Positions 26,259 to 38,400 of a DNA stretch of 64,000 bases are shown here, in pieces. Position 1 is the stretch's first letter. Every line of letters begins with the position of its first letter. Origin of the DNA: Micropterus salmoides. Its lineage: Eukaryota > Chordata > Actinopteri > Centrarchiformes > Centrarchidae. The DNA is taken from positions 18,031,329 to 18,095,328 of the forward strand of contig NW_024040817.1 of the NCBI RefSeq assembly GCF_014851395.1. Direction: 5' to 3'. The notes under the pieces are model-generated. The model was given only the letters and a program-made list of their open reading frames with translations. It searched no databases and had not been told where the DNA came from. A program made the position numbers and the translations under genes.

Positions 26259-26652
26259 AGCTAAAATGGGCAATCAGGTAAAATGGGCCAAATAAGGTTG
26301 GAGCTTTATAGCACTCTAAAAATGTGCAGCCAATCACAAATACTGATCTTGAATGTTGCTACAATACAAGTTGACAAAAAGTATAGTTTTGATTGGTCTG
26401 AGAATTTTACAGTGGGCGGGGTACAGCCTACATGAAGTACATCAGAGAAATGAGCATAACCTAGTAAATTTCACTCATCATTACAGCAATTAAAAGTAAC
26501 ATTACCAACAAAGTAAAATGGTAATGAAAGATGTTTCCCAAGCTCTTTCAAATAAAAATTGTTCGAATTTGTAAAGAAACTTAGATTTTTTGAAAATAGT
26601 AATTTTAGGTACTTTTTTAGCTTGCTAAAACAGCGAGCTAAAATGGGCCACA
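26259..26652. repeat. Direct motif repeat around GCTAAAATGGGC
   Basis: Three occurrences of the AAAATGGGC core: two close together (26270-26298) and one about 360 bp later (26637-26649). They may bound an unrecognised element; no inverted ends were found. Confidence 0.35.
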
Positions 26653-27051
26653 TGCACACACACGCTTACTGAAAATTTACAAAGAAATTGAGGGTGCAAA
26701 ATAGATTCATAGATGTAGATGTACATATCCATTTAAAACCTAATTTTTCTTTAAATTACACAACGACACAAAGACACCAATGGGCAGAAACTCCCATACA
26801 ACACAATCAGTTCATTTTTAAATGCCTTTTTAAATGAAATATTTGTGCAACTTTTTATTGAAATGTACATAAGATGTTGTTACTATGTCACACCAAAGAC
26901 AATAACGTCAGTTTCCTGCAAAGATTTTAATTATTTGAACTAAAATTACTGTGTTGTTCTCACAACATGCTGATACTCAAACTCTCATAATTACAAAACA
27001 ATTATACTTTTTCACATATTTTTACAAATAAATATTTAAGAGACCCATGAC

Positions 27052-27099
<48 letters not shown>
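27052..27099. repeat. (AAT)n microsatellite
   Basis: Perfect AAT run of about 16 units. Confidence 0.95.
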
Positions 27100-27100
<1 letters not shown>

Positions 27101-27589
27101 TCAAATTAAAAACAAAATGGCAAGGTGCTTTAAAGTAACAAACTGGTTTTATATGTTTACTGATTTAAGTTATGTAAAAGCCCATGTAATATTGACCTTT
27201 TCTAATGAATGGCAGTGTTATTTAAATATGGCACCATCCAGTCTCTACAGGAGACCCTCCACTGAAGAGCTCCAGCTCCACATGCAGCAACATGAGCCCT
27301 CCATATATACAAACACACACTGGCCGCTCTGTCAAATTATTTGGGGAGTGTGACCATTATAGGAGCCACTAGACTTGTGGTGGTGCTGATGTGGAAACTC
27401 CAGGGGAAATGGACGAGGACGGCTTTGATTGCGCTATGGTCTTTTGTTGAAGTCCTTGAAGTCCCCACAGCGTCTTTACCGTGCATGAGGTCTCTCTGTG
27501 GGGTAAGATTAGACTTGGTGGCTTCCTCTGGTTGCGGCAGTGCTCCCTGTCTCTCCTCCCGGGCTGAGTTAGTATTGGATTACAGGTTC

Positions 27590-27720
27590 ACACGCTCGTT
27601 CGCAGACCGCCCGTCGCCCCGACCAATTGCTCCATTCATTCCAGCGCCGGAGACGGCCGTCGGCCTCTGATTGGTTATCAGCGCCGGTTAGGGAACTTTC
27701 CCACGGCTAGCGCGTGCTGA
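27590..27720. promoter_or_regulatory. CpG-rich upstream block with second RBPJ-type site and CCAAT boxes
   Basis: A CpG-rich stretch about 1.15 kb before the hey1 start codon contains CCAAT (27623-27627), inverted CCAAT (27670-27674) and TTCCCACG (27698-27705), the reverse complement of the RBPJ-type CGTGGGAA. The layout suggests a distal promoter element or CpG-island edge serving hey1. This is inferred from motif match and position only. Confidence 0.4.
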
Positions 27721-28679
27721 CAGCCGGCCAGCCACTCCTCATCACCACCGGGACACACATGGGGGAGGAGGGGGCGGCAGTGGGGTGAGAGTCACGGACT
27801 GAAAGTCCATTGGACCACTGTCAAAGTTTCTCCAAAGATCCTCTATGTGGTGGAAGAGGAATCACTCCGATGTAGTCACAAAAACCCATTACGCTTCACT
27901 TGTCAGCAGAAGAGCAAAGCCAAGGTGACAACCACATGGAAGGAGGACATTATATAAAGCTAATGAATTAAAAAAGAACTAAAACTACAAATAAATTGAC
28001 TTCACTTAACCAATGAAGGTAGTAGGCTATTATGTGCAGGATGTATACCTGCTCAATAAGCCTACATCTAAGGGAAAATAACACAACATATCTCCATGCA
28101 TTCATCTTCTTTGTCTGGTCGTGGCATATTATAGCTCCATTTGAGCAATTAGAAACATCCAGAAAACAAAATTCCACCAATTTCTACAAACATGGTCAGT
28201 GCCACCGAAAGCTTAACTTTAAAAGGTAAGATGAAGGGGGATGACAAGAAGAAGATATACTTTATTTATTTATTATTATTTATTTATGACAAATTTGCAA
28301 AGGAAGGTCATGCAATATTGATACTGAGTGGACTTTGTGATGGGATTGCAGCCTACACTACTTTTGTATAGCCTAACTGTCACAGAACTTCAACAACATT
28401 TTTGGAGACACATTTCTTGAGACATTGAGGATAGATAGGTAGCCTATAGTCATTAGGCCCACTTAATTGCTGTTTTATATAAAAGATAAAATAGAACGAA
28501 TTATTTTTGTGTGTTTGCTCTTACTAAAATTAAGGAGTGGCCAAAATTAGAAATCGGAGGCCAGATCTCTCTTCCGTAACACCCACAGAGTGAGGTGTCT
28601 TGTTTTTTTTTCTCCTCTCTGACTTGTCAAAGCGCCCTGGTATGTGCTTGGGCCAACTGCGCTGTCACTCAAACCCACT

Positions 28680-28862
28680 GCCGAGTGATGATTGGCTGTT
28701 TCGGCCAGAGCTCCCGCCCCAGTTGGCCGGCTCCAGAGTTGAAATGACACCGTGGGAAAGCTGAGCGCTTCAAACGCAGGAACTCAGGGCGAAACTGGAC
28801 ACACGCGCTTCAGACGCAGTCACAGCAGGCACTCTGAAGGACTATTGTGGACAATTGTCAAA
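28680..28862 (+). promoter_or_regulatory. hey1: Probable hey1 proximal promoter and 5' UTR with RBPJ-type site
   Basis: An RBPJ/CSL-type site, CGTGGGAA, lies at 28751-28758, 105 bp before the start codon. An inverted CCAAT box (ATTGG) is at 28691-28695, in GC-rich sequence with no obvious TATA box. Notch-responsive Hey promoters are known to carry such sites. The transcription start is not visible; if it lies upstream of the site, the site would be in the 5' UTR. Confidence 0.55.
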
Positions 28863-30573
28863 ATGAAAAGGAATCACGATTTTAGCTCCTCGGACAGCGA
28901 GCTGGATGAGACTATTGAGGTGGAGAAGGAGAGCGCGGACGAGAATGGGTAAGTCATTTGGGACCTGTTTTCTTTTAAATTCCTCTTAAAAAGTCGTCCA
29001 GCGTAACGGAGCCGAAATGGACAAAAGGTTAATTTAATAGTCTATGTATAGGCCTAATTCAAATCGAAAAATGAATTGGGACATTGATTGAGCTTCCGTA
29101 TTTAATCTTTTTTTTTTAAGGAACATCAGCTCTCCCATAGGGTCTCTGTCTCCAACAACATCAACTCAGGTGCAGGCGAGGAAAAGACGCCGAGGAGTAA
29201 GTCCATTTGTATTAATAAAAAAATGATTTTTTTGGTCATATGCACACAGTCTGAAAATAACCAATAACATCTTTTCTGTCTTTCCGCAGATAATTGAGAA
29301 ACGGCGCCGTGACAGAATCAACAACAGCCTTAGCGAGCTCCGCAGGCTGGTTCCCAGCGCCTTTGAGAAACAGGTAGCAACGCAACTTTAATGTCACTTA
29401 TACGGAAGTCCAAAAATGTGAAACTTTGTCCATTTATGCTCTTTGTGGATTATGTATATGTAATTGGCTGCTTTCTGTCTCCTCCATACTGAAGGGCTCA
29501 GCCAAACTGGAGAAAGCAGAGATTCTGCAGATGACTGTCGACCATCTGAAGATGCTTCATGCAGCTGGAGGCAAAGGTCTGTCTGGGATCTATTCATTGT
29601 TACAACACCTTTTACTTGTTGTAGAGTCATGTTGATATGCTTAAGAGGGCAAAAGCTGGACATGGAATAGTTTCTGTCCATTTGGTTCACATTCTTGAAA
29701 AAAAGAATGAATTGTTAAAAGAAATGTCTAGATTGCAAACCTAAACTGGTCTGGCTGGTTTGCCAATTATATCTGTCTTGTTTTGTCACCATCCCAAAGC
29801 CAGGGGTATATTGGTTAATTTCAGAGACAGCCCTTTAAGTTCTGGACAAACTTGTTTTGGTAGTGTGCAGGTCAGATGACTCTTTTTAACTAATCTGCTG
29901 TCTTGTTGGCCTCCCCTTAGGTTATTTTGACGCCCATGCCCTGGCGATGGACTACCGTGGTTTAGGTTTCAGGGAGTGTCTGGCTGAGACGGCCCGCTAT
30001 CTGAGCATAATCGAAGGCTTGGACAGCACAGACCCTCTGCGTCTCCGTCTGGTCTCCCACCTTAACAACTATGCCAGTCAGAGGGAGGCTCACTCTGGCC
30101 TGAGTCACCTGGCGTGGGGCTCTGCGTTTGGATCCCCTCCCGCCCATCTGACCCACCCCCTCCTACTCCAGCACCAACAGGGTGCAGCTTTGGCGCCTTT
30201 ACCACGCAGCGCCACCAGCAGCCCACAAACTCCTCTGTCATCTGCATCCACTTCATCCACCTCTTCCTCCACCTCTTCCTCATCGTCCTCATCGGCTGCA
30301 GAGACTCACGGCAGCGTCACCCCCCACTCAGATCAAGGCCCGATCCGGGTTCCCCCTACAACTGCCGCCCCTTCCACCGTCCCGCACCCCGCACTGGTCC
30401 CCTCATCAGCATCCAAGCTCTCCCCTCCTCTTCTGTCCTCCCTCTCAGCGTTTCCCTTCCACTTCAGCGCCTTCCCCCTCATCTCCCATTCCACCACCAT
30501 CAGCCCTCCAGCCCCTACATCCAGTGTGGGCAAACCCTACAGACCCTGGGGGATGGAGATAGGAGCTTTCTGA
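28863..30573 (+). CDS. hey1: Hey1 bHLH-Orange transcriptional repressor, complete, five coding exons
   Basis: Coding exons are 28863-28948, 29121-29196, 29290-29373, 29495-29576 and 29921-30573. All junctions are GT-AG and the total is 981 nt, or 326 residues plus stop. The start is the ATG opening MKRNHDFSSSDSELDE, the usual Hey1 N-terminus. Residues 49-106 form the bHLH: basic segment RKRRRGIIEKRRRDRIN with the Hey-type glycine (Gly54) where Hairy/E(spl) proteins have proline, then helix-loop-helix to HLKML. The Orange domain spans about 111-165. A serine-rich linker lies near 215-233, the YRPW motif at 316-319, and the protein ends MEIGAF where mammalian Hey1 ends TEIGAF. Family knowledge: Hey1 is a nuclear Notch target that binds E-box DNA as homo- or heterodimers with Hes proteins and represses transcription in vascular, cardiac, somite and neural development. 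The introns are short. It lies tail to tail with stmn2. Identity is near certain. Confidence 0.97.
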
Positions 30574-30759
30574 CTGAAGTGAAAACCTCAGCAAAATCTA
30601 GACTCAACTTCCCACCCAGCTGAGCTGGACTTTCAAGGACAAGACTTTTGACTTTCCCACCTAAGAAAGTACTATTTTTTTCTATGATGTTGACATCCCA
30701 CAGAGGATACACCTAGCTATATGTTTTTTATTTTCTTGCTAATGTATTGTGTTTTGTAT

Positions 30760-30765
30760 AATAAA
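30760..30765 (+). promoter_or_regulatory. hey1: Candidate hey1 polyadenylation signal AATAAA
   Basis: This is the first AATAAA after the hey1 stop codon, about 190 bp into the 3' UTR. It would give an unusually short UTR. Other signals further downstream cannot be excluded. Confidence 0.5.
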
Positions 30766-31959
30766 AAAAACTGTGAGGAGGGAGACTACGACTTAAAGCA
30801 ACAAAAGTGATTTATTGTGATTGATCTCGGTTCCTGCCCACCTCTTTAGAAGTTTCACCCACAGTTGTAAGCCTATCAGGAATGGCTTTTCCAGATGGTC
30901 AAGCAGTCGCCGCCTGTCAAGTTCCTGGGCGAAACTGCCCCTCTCTTTGTTTTCCCCCTGCGCTGAAACACCCAGTGTGGGGGCCCTGGTTACATACAGA
31001 GAGAGGGGTGTGAAAGGAGGGCTCGAGGTAGCTGAGAGTCACCCGCTTTTTATAGCATTTTATGGGGTGGAATAACTGAAACCAGGTGTTTGTTTGCCTG
31101 AATACCGGGAACAGAAGTTAGCTACCAGCTTGGTAGAAATAAACTTAACCGTGATTTACCCACAGCCTCTAATGTTCCTATGACGCTTCATTGTTTAAGC
31201 TTGCTTCCTCAAGTTATGTTTCCTCTCTAAAGTAAATTTAGTCAACAACTGAGGCTTCACATATGTTTAACCAGTTTCTACCAGCTTTCCCACATTTATT
31301 TCATTTCTGTTATAACTGATGCATGGGCAATTCTTTTAAGTTATTTTCTTGTACCTGCTTAAAGTAGCAACATTATCAATCTGTAATTATCAAGAGGGAG
31401 TCTGTCAACAGTTGCGGTAACGCAAGGCAATACAATTCAGTTCTTTTTCATTTAGAAAGACTAACTGCTGCTTTCCACCTGATATGTTGGTGTCTCCTGG
31501 TGAACCTAAGTGAGAGTTTGTATATTTTATGGTTGTACAAAGCACAAGCAAGCACGGACAAATCAGATTTCTCAGCTTTTCAAAGTTGTTGCTGGTGGTA
31601 ATGACAACTTCCCTGTAATAAAAGTCCAGATAAATCACCTGGCTTTATCAGCGTCTTTGTTATGTGCATTATTATGTGTTATTTGCATGTCTGATTGTTC
31701 AAACGTGTTTGAGAGTGTGCATGTTGGACTGAATGTATTTGTGTGTGCATGTATTGTTTGTTTGCTTATTGATGCCTACAGTTGTGTGTGGGTGTGTGTG
31801 TGTGTCTGTGTGCACTCGCAGTACGTGGCAACGCCTGATATCAGATGCGACTGCTTGTTTCTCTCAGCAGCCCTCTGTGTGTGCACAGGAAACCATTAAC
31901 AAGGAGGGGATATCCTGGACAATAGCAGCCCGGCTGGCCCCATGTGCTGCGTGGGAACT

Positions 31960-32110
31960 AGAGGAGGAGGAAAAAAGGAGGGAGGGAAGGTTGGAAGAGG
32001 ATGAAGAAGGAAAGGAAGGAGGGATGGAGCATAGAATGGGATATGGAGGGAAAGGGGGAAGAAAAAAATGGGACAGGGGGATCAAAGGAAAGAGGGACTG
32101 AAAAACTGTG
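31960..32110. repeat. Purine-rich tract of about 150 bp
   Basis: Almost exclusively A and G on the plus strand, irregular rather than tandem, between hey1 and stmn2. Confidence 0.8.
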
Positions 32111-32802
32111 AGAGAGGAAGTGTGCAGAGAACAGTTTTGTCCCTTTGCCATCGTTTCAGCTCGCACCAGCTGCACCTTCTGTTCTCTTCTCCTACATGCC
32201 GTCCCCTCTTCTGCTGCACCAAAAAGTTTAGTTCTCCGCCAAAATATCCTCCAAAATGTCCACCCTCTCTTTCTCCTTTGATCTCTCTCATCATTCTCCT
32301 TAACCTTTTTTGTTTATTACTTAGGATGATGCAGGGCCCACGGTGGTGATGCAAGCTTTACTGCAGGCAAAACCGCAAGGTCAAGTAGATATTCAGTTGA
32401 GACAACCTGTCTTTTGTCTCCCCCAGCTGGCCATAAATGGTAATGACCATGTAACAGGAAGACTTGTGAAGGGTCAGGTGGCTGAGATTATTTTCCCAAG
32501 TAAAAGTAGCAATAACACAAGTCCCGCATTAAAAATTTCACTTGAATAAATATACGTGTAGCGTATTAGTACTAATAATGCAGAATGACACCTATAAACA
32601 ATTGAAAGTGGTGTATTACTATGTGTATTTTATTATTGTTGATACATTTACTTGAAAGTAGTATTTTCATGTTGTAGCTTCCTAAGGGGGAGCTGCTTTG
32701 TCTTATTTTGTACACTGATGATCTTTTTTTGAATCTGCAAAATAAACTGTTACTGCACTGTAAAACATACTCCAGGGATTTAATGGAATCAACCAATCTT
32801 TT

Positions 32803-33115
32803 GTGTCTATGTGTGGCCCTGCGATGGAATCACAGGAACTGTGCAAAACTTTATCAGTGAGCCCTCATCTACAAAGTCAGGGCCATGAAACTGTCATTTT
32901 TATGCTAAGCAAAAAGTTTGTGGGATCAAACCCGTCCTTTGCATGTTCTCCCTGTGTCTGCGTGGGTTCTCTTCGGGTGCTACGGCTTCCAAAGACATGT
33001 GGACTAGGTTGATTGGTGACCCTAAATTGTCCGTGAGTGTGACTGGTTGCTTGTGTATGTGTGGCCCTGCGATGGATTGCCGACCTGTCCAGGGTCTAAC
33101 CCGTCTTTTGCCCAA
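32803..33115. repeat. Dispersed repeat fragments sharing GTGTGGCCCTGCGATGGA
   Basis: The stretch 32936-33115 (GCATGTTCTCCCTGTGTCTG...GGTTGATTGGTGACCCTAAA...GACCTGTCCAGGGT) is a widespread fish dispersed repeat. Part of it recurs at 32808-32828, so two partial copies lie in the same orientation. The family class was not determined. Confidence 0.6.
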
Positions 33116-34950
33116 TACAATACATTTGTATCCCTTTTAATTCATAGAAATGTATCTGTAAGAAGTCACTCTCAAAGCCAATTTCATTCACTGAACCCCA
33201 AATCTTTATTAACCACTGCTTGCTCACAAAGATATATGTGGAGAGGGGGAAACACACAAATGGACAGAGGAGAGAAAGAGAGATCAAGAGAGAGGCAGGT
33301 AGGATAGTCACTGTATTCTGTGGTGTACTTGTGCAGCTGTTACACACTGTAATGGTGTTGGTTTGAACTTTACCGGGTCAATATCACATGGCACAAACAT
33401 TCTTTTTTCTACCCGCCCTTTCTGAAATACACACACGCACACTCACACACATCTATGGGCCTACCTTGTGTGTGTGGATTCGACAGGGTTCAACCTCAGG
33501 CTTCAGCACCCCTGGTTACAAACTATTTGGATACTTTAATACACTCATATACACCTTTACAGATGGCAATACTGTGTTCATGGATCACACTTGTTGCAGC
33601 GATACCGGTTATGGCTTCAATATCTTTCTTGTGCCGACCTATCAGTGGCATACAGTGTCTTGGAGTGAAGTGCAATGATTCCAGTAGGCGCTGACGATGC
33701 TGAGCACCACTCTAGCTTCTATGGAAATGGAGAAAGGTGGAATCTATTTGTGTTTTCTCCGATATAAGATTCACAGTAACAAGTCTTATCTCAGGTGAAG
33801 TTTTTGCGCTCCAGCATTCTTCAAATACACTTTAACCTTAGTTGTGTTGTATATTACGGTGACACGTGATTTAAATGTGATTGGAAGCCGGTTTCTGAGG
33901 AATATAAGAGGTCCGCCATTAGTCAGGGATGTTATGTGAGCTTTCCGGTGCCAGATGGACAGAATTTAACGAACTCCTACTGAGCTCTGTGCTATGATTG
34001 GCTAAATGCCTGCCCATGTGGAGAGTGTGTGAGTGAGTGCTTCTACAGTATGTATGTATGTGGAGAGATGAAGAGGTTGCAGATGGAGGGAAGGAGGAGG
34101 AGGAAGGGCTCTTTAAATGCTATAGTGTTCTCCTGTGGTACAGTCACCATCTACCTCACAGGAGTGGCTGTGCAGCGATGGCTTGCAGTCCCCACAGAAA
34201 GCAAACTGTCCCCTTTCCTTCTGCCAACTTTCCTGCACATGTCCCTCACTAATTGGAACATTGGCATAAACTGGATGGAAAATCACTCTGACCAAACACA
34301 GATCCAATTTTGTGTCCAGATCGGCAGTGTCAAATGAGTAAGTGCCCACTTGAAGGGACGTGGGAACGGAGCCAGGATGCGGGCCTAGTGAGGACGCAGC
34401 CAGTCACAGCAAACATCAGCTAGCTGGCAAACTCACAACAAACACCTACGCCTGAAATGATTCTCAGGCAGAAATGAACAAACATGAAAATGAACAAATT
34501 ATTACATCCATATATATGCAAGGAGAGGAAACTTATATAGAAAAATGGCACACTGCAATCAATACTTTTGCTGCTTGTATCGTACTGTATATAACAAAAA
34601 AAGAAGTATTTACAAAAACCAATACCCACTGTCGTTTGTCAATTTTTTTCTTTTCTTCTCATTTGAAACGGAGCAACAACATTCTTTTTTGGGAAGAGTG
34701 GGTGGGAGACATTAATTCATCCGTTTTTTAAATTATTTTTGCTTTTTTTTTTGTCCACCCCCAACCCCATTTGAACCTCCCACTGTCTCGGGGTGGCGTA
34801 TCAGGCTGTGGTAGTTTCATAGTAGGATGGGGGAGTATGGCAGGGGGCGTGGAGAGGTGGGGACATGTGGGATAAGGTGGGGAAAAGGGTGTTCCTCAGG
34901 GTCGGGAAGTGGGGGGGTTTGGGGTGGGACGTAGAACCTGTTGGGGCTTC

Positions 34951-35362
34951 TCACGCTGTCACTTCTTCTCTCAACTCCTTGTTCCTGCGCACCTCCTGAG
35001 CATGCCTCTCCTAGAGAAAACACAAACACAGATTGATTTTTTTTTAAGATTTTCTCTCCTGTAGGCCCTTTCCTGGCATTTGTTTCTTGTTCACTTCACT
35101 ATTTCTCTTCTTTGACCTTTGCAGACAAATTACATAATTTTCTACTCATATAATTATTTTTCTCCCATCCTCCATGCTCAAGATTGCATCTTTGTCTTTT
35201 CCAAATCACTCTAGGCTTCCTATTTTTCCATATCGTCTCCTAAAGTGTAAAAGTGTATTATCAAACTAATTAATAAAATGCGTAAGATACGTTAGCACTA
35301 TTGGATATTTCCCACTCATTCTGTGGTTGAGAAACTTTTAGCTGGGCCAGATATCCTGAGGT

Positions 35363-35434
<72 letters not shown>

Positions 35435-38400
35435 TTAAATTCCCTTTACTGAAACACTGTAAAGGTTAAATCCAATATGAGTTTTATTATAAATCCCAGG
35501 GAGCAACTGATCAAACTCTGTATTATTATTACATTATAACTTTTGACACCATTATTCTGCCCTATTCAATGCAAATTGGCTCAACCTAGCAATGATGGTG
35601 TATTTATCGCTGCAGCAGATTGTAAAAAATAAAAGCTTTATTGCCATACTGCATGTGTCACTCAATTAGATATATTATTGTTGCAATCAAGTGAGCGTGT
35701 TTGGTTTGTGTGCTGAACTCAGTGAGAAAGCGGATGTCATCATGACCTTTGCTCACCAGAGCGTATGCCTAGGAGAATGCTCCCTCACAGGAGAGAGGCA
35801 GTGAGGCTCCCTCCTAACAATGCCCCCCCTCCCTGTAGGAATGCCTGAGCAGCACAGCGCACTGCTAGAAACACAGCTCACATGATGCCTGATTTCTTTA
35901 CATGTTAAACACTAACTCCTTTATATTTCAACATTGACATGTATTTCCATGATAATTAGAAGATAATTCCATTCTAAATTGAATGAATATTATTAACTCT
36001 GAATCCTATCCTAGATATGTTATAATAAAACAATCATAGTTAGTAGCACAGCAGTTATGTTACAGATTTTGATGTTACAGTGACTTCCTGTTTATGAAGT
36101 GGACAGATGCTGAAGATTATTTCTAGCAACCAAATTATACATTACTAAAGTTTAGCCTAGCATTTTAAGTTTTAATGATTCAACCAATTTACAGTAGTAA
36201 ATCACTATTGATGAAACTAGCAAGTAGTAACTTATTGATGAATTTACAAATAGCTATTGCAACCTAATCCAGAACCGTAGCTACAATTGAGGACATTCTG
36301 GAGATTTGGGGTTTTAGCAATCACTATTAAAAGCTAGCATTATTGTAGCATATTTTAGACACAATGTATGCCAATAAATGTAAAGATTTTGTTACCAGTA
36401 TTTTAATTTAGGCTTGGAAACAACATTTGGAACCTACTGTCCTGTGTTAATGTAATAAAACAGATAACTGGATAGTTAACAGACCTTTTCTGGTCAAAAT
36501 GTTCTGGGGGTGTGTGGACTTGGATTTATAACCTCAGTCTATCTGAAATCATGGCTGTGACCTGCTCCTTACCCTCTCCTGCAGGCGCTCCATAATGGCG
36601 GCCAGGTAAGCCTGCCGGTTCTCCTCATTTTGCTCCATCTTCAACTGGAGTTTCTCCTCGGCCATGCGGCTGAAACTGCTGTTCTCCTCCATGGCCTTCA
36701 GCAGCACGTCACGCTCGTGCTCCCGCTTTTCAGCCAGGGCCCGCAGCACCTGCGCCTCCTGGGACTGGAGGGGGAAGGGCGATGGGCAGCAGAGAGAATG
36801 AATCAGCAAGGGTCGATAGCGAGAGACTGATTTACTGAATTCCACCCATTGATTGCTCTTAAAATTTAAGCACGAGTCACAGCTGGTGCAGCTAACTCAC
36901 ACATGTAATAATGTTAAGCATAAAAATGTCTGGATATAAGAGAAATTCTCTCCTTACCACTTTCATTCTCTTCTGGCATGTACTATAATTTATGTAATAA
37001 ACTGTATGTTGGACCTGCAGTATTGGACATCTGGTGTTAAAAAAATCAGTCAAATTATGTTATTGATTAGGTTATTGATTTGTTGGTGGGTTGCTGGATT
37101 TGTCAGCTGCTGGACTGACTGTATTGACATTTGAATCAATGAGACAGCCAATGTCTGATTGCATCTCACTTCCCCTGCATCTGCAGTAGTCAAGGTGATG
37201 CACAACTGACCAAACATCCCGACATCAAATTAAATTTAAAGTAGTTATGACAGCACACCAGAAATATTGTATAAACTTGGCCAGGCTTCTTTTGTAAAGG
37301 GTCGGAAATGGTTTAGCTTTGGTATCACAAAATATTTATTCCAACCTTTTGTGGCTCTTGGCAATTATTGAAGCAAAGTGATGCGTGGCAGCTGGGTGCA
37401 ATGAAAATGATTGGAAACATCCTTACTCTCCTTCGGTCCTCAGCTGCCTCCAGTTTCTTCTGGATGTCCTCCAGGGAAAGTTCCCTCTTTGGGGGGCTGG
37501 TGACGCAGTGGGCAACGTCAGACACAGGGGAGGACGGCTTCAGGATGACCTCAAAGGCCTGGCCTGAGGCTCGCTTGTTAATGGGCTTGATGTCCATGTC
37601 TGCATGTGTGCGCATTTAATGAGAAAGACAGATTAAAAAACCCTTTGTTGTCTCCATATGACTTTTCATTCAAGCATGTTTGATGAAGAAGATTAAAAAA
37701 TATTCACTTACCTTCAAAGTCACCCATGATGTTTTTGCGGGTCTCGGGGTAGAGACAAGAGCAGATGAGCGAGAGAACTGACATCTCCTTCATCTTCTCT
37801 TTGTAAGCTGTGGAGAGGAATTGAAACATGGCTGTGTGTTACACTTACAGAAGTTCTGAAACGAATGTTGAGCTTGTAGCTGAAGGTTTTATTTATTTGT
37901 TTATTTATTTTTTACATCAGACCCCATGGGTCATTGATGGCACAAGTCTGTTTTTAGTAGTACTGAGTGCACTGCTAAAACATACGCACATAAAGAAAAT
38001 CTCATTACCATTACCTACTAACACACAAAAAGATGAAAAATCATTAACCCACTTCTAACTCCACAGGAGGTCCTTGATGTAAATATCCAGATTTTTAGGA
38101 GGAATAATTATTCATTAAGTCCTCCAAAAAGAAAACCTCATCAAAGGATGTCTTGTGGAGCTGAACTTCCCTGGGTTTTGTAGGCATTTTGTGGCCACGA
38201 GGGGAGCAGGATGGATGTGTCCTTATTTGGCCTAATTTCCCTAACAGGCAAGATGATGCCGTCCCCACAGGATTCTCCACACACCATTAGCTATGCATTT
38301 CATTTTGGTATATTATTTATTAATGTAGCCAGAGCAACGCCCTATTGCCTCTCAGCTATTCTGTGGCTAACACCAAAAAACATTTGAGATTAGTTTATGA

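Larger units (their letters stand above)
30574..34950. other. hey1 3' UTR, intergenic space and stmn2 3' UTR
   Basis: The two genes converge across this 4.4-kb interval. The purine tract and the dispersed repeat described separately lie here. No additional gene was recognised and no clear minus-strand AATAAA for stmn2 was found close to its stop codon. Confidence 0.6.

Noticed and set aside
28744..28764. Upstream ATG before hey1
   Set aside because: It opens only a seven-codon frame overlapping the RBPJ-type site and probably lies in the promoter rather than the transcript.
30062..30623. Long open frames overlapping hey1 exon 5 in other frames
   Set aside because: Shadows of the GC-rich, Ser/Pro-rich coding exon; only the frame with the Orange domain and YRPW matches a known protein.
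33685..33715. Possible REST/RE1 site (GGCGCTGACG...GAGCACCAC)
   Set aside because: Half-site spacing and orientation do not fit the canonical or common expanded RE1 forms.
31951..34368. Further CGTGGGAAC matches downstream of hey1
   Set aside because: Isolated matches to a short motif (about 31950 and 34360), without CCAAT or CpG context; expected by chance.
36630..37619. Plus-strand open frames over the stmn2 exons
   Set aside because: Antisense shadows of stmn2 coding exons 3 and 4.
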